This document shows, in pieces, positions 62,725 to 64,000 of a stretch of DNA of 64,000 nt (its first letter is position 1; each line of letters opens with the position of its first letter). The notes under the pieces are model-generated. The model worked only from the letters and a program-made list of their open reading frames with translations, did no database searches and was not told where the DNA came from. The position numbers were made by a program, and so were the translations under genes. Source of the stretch: an uncultured Cohaesibacter sp. (GTDB lineage: Bacteria > Pseudomonadota > Alphaproteobacteria > Rhizobiales > Cohaesibacteraceae); contig NZ_OY759849.1 of assembly GCF_963662805.1 (NCBI RefSeq), positions 13,530 through 77,529 on the forward strand. The letters run 5' to 3'.

Positions 62725-64000
62725 ATGCCCGCTTCTGTCATTCTCCCCCTCGTTCTGCTTGTCGTCATTCTCGGGTCCGGCGTCTGGATCGGTCTCGGTC
62801 TGGCCGGTATCGGCCTCATTAGCCTTGAGATTTTCCGTAGTGTTCCCGTTGACAAGCTGTTCTCGCAAGCCATCTGGAACGGCCTTTCTTCGGCCGAACT
62901 GCTCGCTCTTCCCCTGTTCATCCTGATGGCCGAGCTGATCTATCGCTCAAAATTCATTGACGGCGTCTTTGGTGCCCTCGAGCCGTGGCTGCGCAACCTG
63001 CCCGGTGGCCTGTTGCACACCAACATCATCGGCTGCGCCCTGTTCGCTTTGATTTCCGGCTCCTCCGCCGCGACCACAAGTTCCATCGGCCGTATCACCG
63101 TCGGCGAGCTGCGCGAACGCGGCTACAACGAACGCATGACCATCGGCACACTGGCTGGTGCAGGCACCCTCGGCTTCCTCATCCCGCCCTCCATCGTCAT
63201 GATCATCTACGGCGTGCTGTCGCGCACCTCGGTGCTCAAGCTCTTTGCGGCAGGCATCATCCCCGGCCTTCTGCTCTGCGTCGGCTTCATGGCCTATGTC
63301 GCCATCGTCACCAAGATGAACCCCTCCATGGTCGGCAAGACCGAGCCCATGAGCAAACCGGACCTCTGGCGCGCCCGCTTCCGGCAGTTGCCGCTCCTTT
63401 TGCCGTTCCTGCTTCTCATCGTGGCGGTTCTTGGCTCCATGTATGGTGGCCTTGCCAGCCCGACCGAGGCAGCAGCCTTTGCCGTGGTCGCGACCGTGGT
63501 GATCATGGCTTTCGAAGGCTCCCTGACAATCAGCAACCTCAAGGACGCCGCCATCGGCACATCGCGCACGGTGTCCATGTTGGGCCTGATCGTTGCCGCC
63601 GCCTCCTTCCTGTCGGTCGCGATGGGGTTCCTCAGCATTCCCACCACGATCTCGCGGATCGTCACGGAAATGAATCTGGCTCCCTTTGCCCTGATCCTCC
63701 TCTTGATCGTCATCTATATGATCCTAGGAACCTTCCTTGAAGGCATGTCGATGATCGTCATGACCATTCCGATCGTTCTGCCGCTGGTCCAGTCCGCAGG
63801 CTATGACAAGATCTGGTTCGGCATCTTCCTCGTCATCATGGTGGAGCTTGCCCAGATTTCTCCACCGGTTGGCATGAACCTCTTCGTGCTTCAGGGCATC
63901 ACCAAGAAGCCTCTGGGCGAGGTTGTCAGGGCTGCCTTGCCCTTCTTCCTGATCATGATGGCCTTTGTGCTGCTGTTGGCTCTGTTCCCGCAGATCGTCA
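62725..64000 (+). CDS. TRAP transporter large permease, DctM-type (runs off window)
   Basis: About 425 residues of a DctM permease read in one open frame to the right edge. LPLFILMAELIYRS is near residue 55, SGSSAATTSSIGRI near 113, GTLAGAGTLGFLIPPSIVMIIYGV near 142, ASPTEAAAFAVVATVV near 240, LGTFLEGMSMIVMTIPIVLP near 335, and ELAQISPPVGMNLFVLQGI near 375. These are standard ion- and substrate-path motifs. The ATG is 7 bases after the DctQ stop. The family length (~425-440) means only the last few residues are missing. Confidence 0.93.
   Translation, partial: MPASVILPLVLLVVILGSGVWIGLGLAGIGLISLEIFRSVPVDKLFSQAIWNGLSSAELLALPLFILMAELIYRSKFIDGVFGALEPWLRNLPGGLLHTNIIGCALFALISGSSAATTSSIGRITVGELRERGYNERMTIGTLAGAGTLGFLIPPSIVMIIYGVLSRTSVLKLFAAGIIPGLLLCVGFMAYVAIVTKMNPSMVGKTEPMSKPDLWRARFRQLPLLLPFLLLIVAVLGSMYGGLASPTEAAAFAVVATVVIMAFEGSLTISNLKDAAIGTSRTVSMLGLIVAAASFLSVAMGFLSIPTTISRIVTEMNLAPFALILLLIVIYMILGTFLEGMSMIVMTIPIVLPLVQSAGYDKIWFGIFLVIMVELAQISPPVGMNLFVLQGITKKPLGEVVRAALPFFLIMMAFVLLLALFPQIV

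Noticed and set aside
1..64000. CRISPR arrays, tRNA or rRNA genes, insertion sequences, prophage
   Set aside because: I looked for regular repeat-spacer patterns, cloverleaf-type sequences, transposase motifs and phage genes and found none. A tRNA search program was not available, so a missed tRNA is possible.

Overview
The window looks like chromosomal DNA from an alphaproteobacterium, most likely a Hyphomicrobiales (Rhizobiales) relative. The basis is the moderately GC-rich coding sequence, an frcBCAK-type fructose importer with a divergent ROK regulator, several CUT2 sugar importers, TRAP transport, and rhizobial-style capsule genes. The genus cannot be fixed from this sequence. I saw no rRNA, tRNA, CRISPR array or insertion sequence. 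Nearly all of the window is metabolic, transport and surface-polysaccharide genes arranged in operons, each with its own regulator or operator.

Layout. 1-2.0 kb: end of an iron-type ABC importer. 2.0-6.6 kb: fructokinase, LacI regulator and D-lyxose/D-mannose isomerase, then a TetR/DMT-exporter pair. 6.7-10.3 kb: a GH94 phosphorylase with an unusual 38-bp perfect palindrome upstream, and an orphan curlin-repeat secreted protein. 10.6-20.5 kb: a phosphatase and a group-2-like capsule locus (UDP-GlcA epimerase, Ugd, KpsE/T/M/D-like export proteins, and two single-domain KpsC-like Kdo transferases). 20.8-22.2 kb: an AGCS amino-acid symporter. 22.3-28.0 kb: a CUT2 importer with a split transketolase, sharing TGAAT-N4-ATTCA operators. 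28.3-37.0 kb: a deoxyribose pathway (DeoK, DeoX-like mutarotase, two-permease CUT2 importer, DeoC, divergent DeoR, and a DeoR-type operator). 37.1-39.8 kb: small enzymes and an Lrp-type regulator. 39.2-44.0 kb: an SsuABC/TauABC-like importer and a bacterioferritin-like gene, in a stretch where three genes carry four single-base homopolymer frameshifts. 44.1-46.0 kb: NagZ-like GH3 and a small secreted protein. 46.5-51.4 kb: frcK-frcA-frcC-frcB with divergent ROK regulator. 51.5-56.4 kb: EmrAB-OMF tripartite efflux with TetR. 56.4-64 kb: 5-oxoprolinase subunits PxpA/C/B, an RraA-type aldolase and an aminotransferase, divergent from a TRAP transporter whose large subunit runs off the end.

How it works together. 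The carbohydrate genes feed glycolysis and the pentose phosphate pathway. Fructose or mannose enters through Frc and the isomerase/fructokinase pair. Deoxyribose enters through its own ABC importer and is split to glyceraldehyde-3-phosphate and acetaldehyde. An unidentified sugar is handled by the split transketolase. The last cluster suggests a catabolic route not obvious from textbook pathways: TRAP uptake of a substituted 5-oxoproline, ring opening by PxpABC, transamination, then RraA-type aldol cleavage. An 11-bp element placed in the same orientation in front of both divergent operons supports joint regulation.
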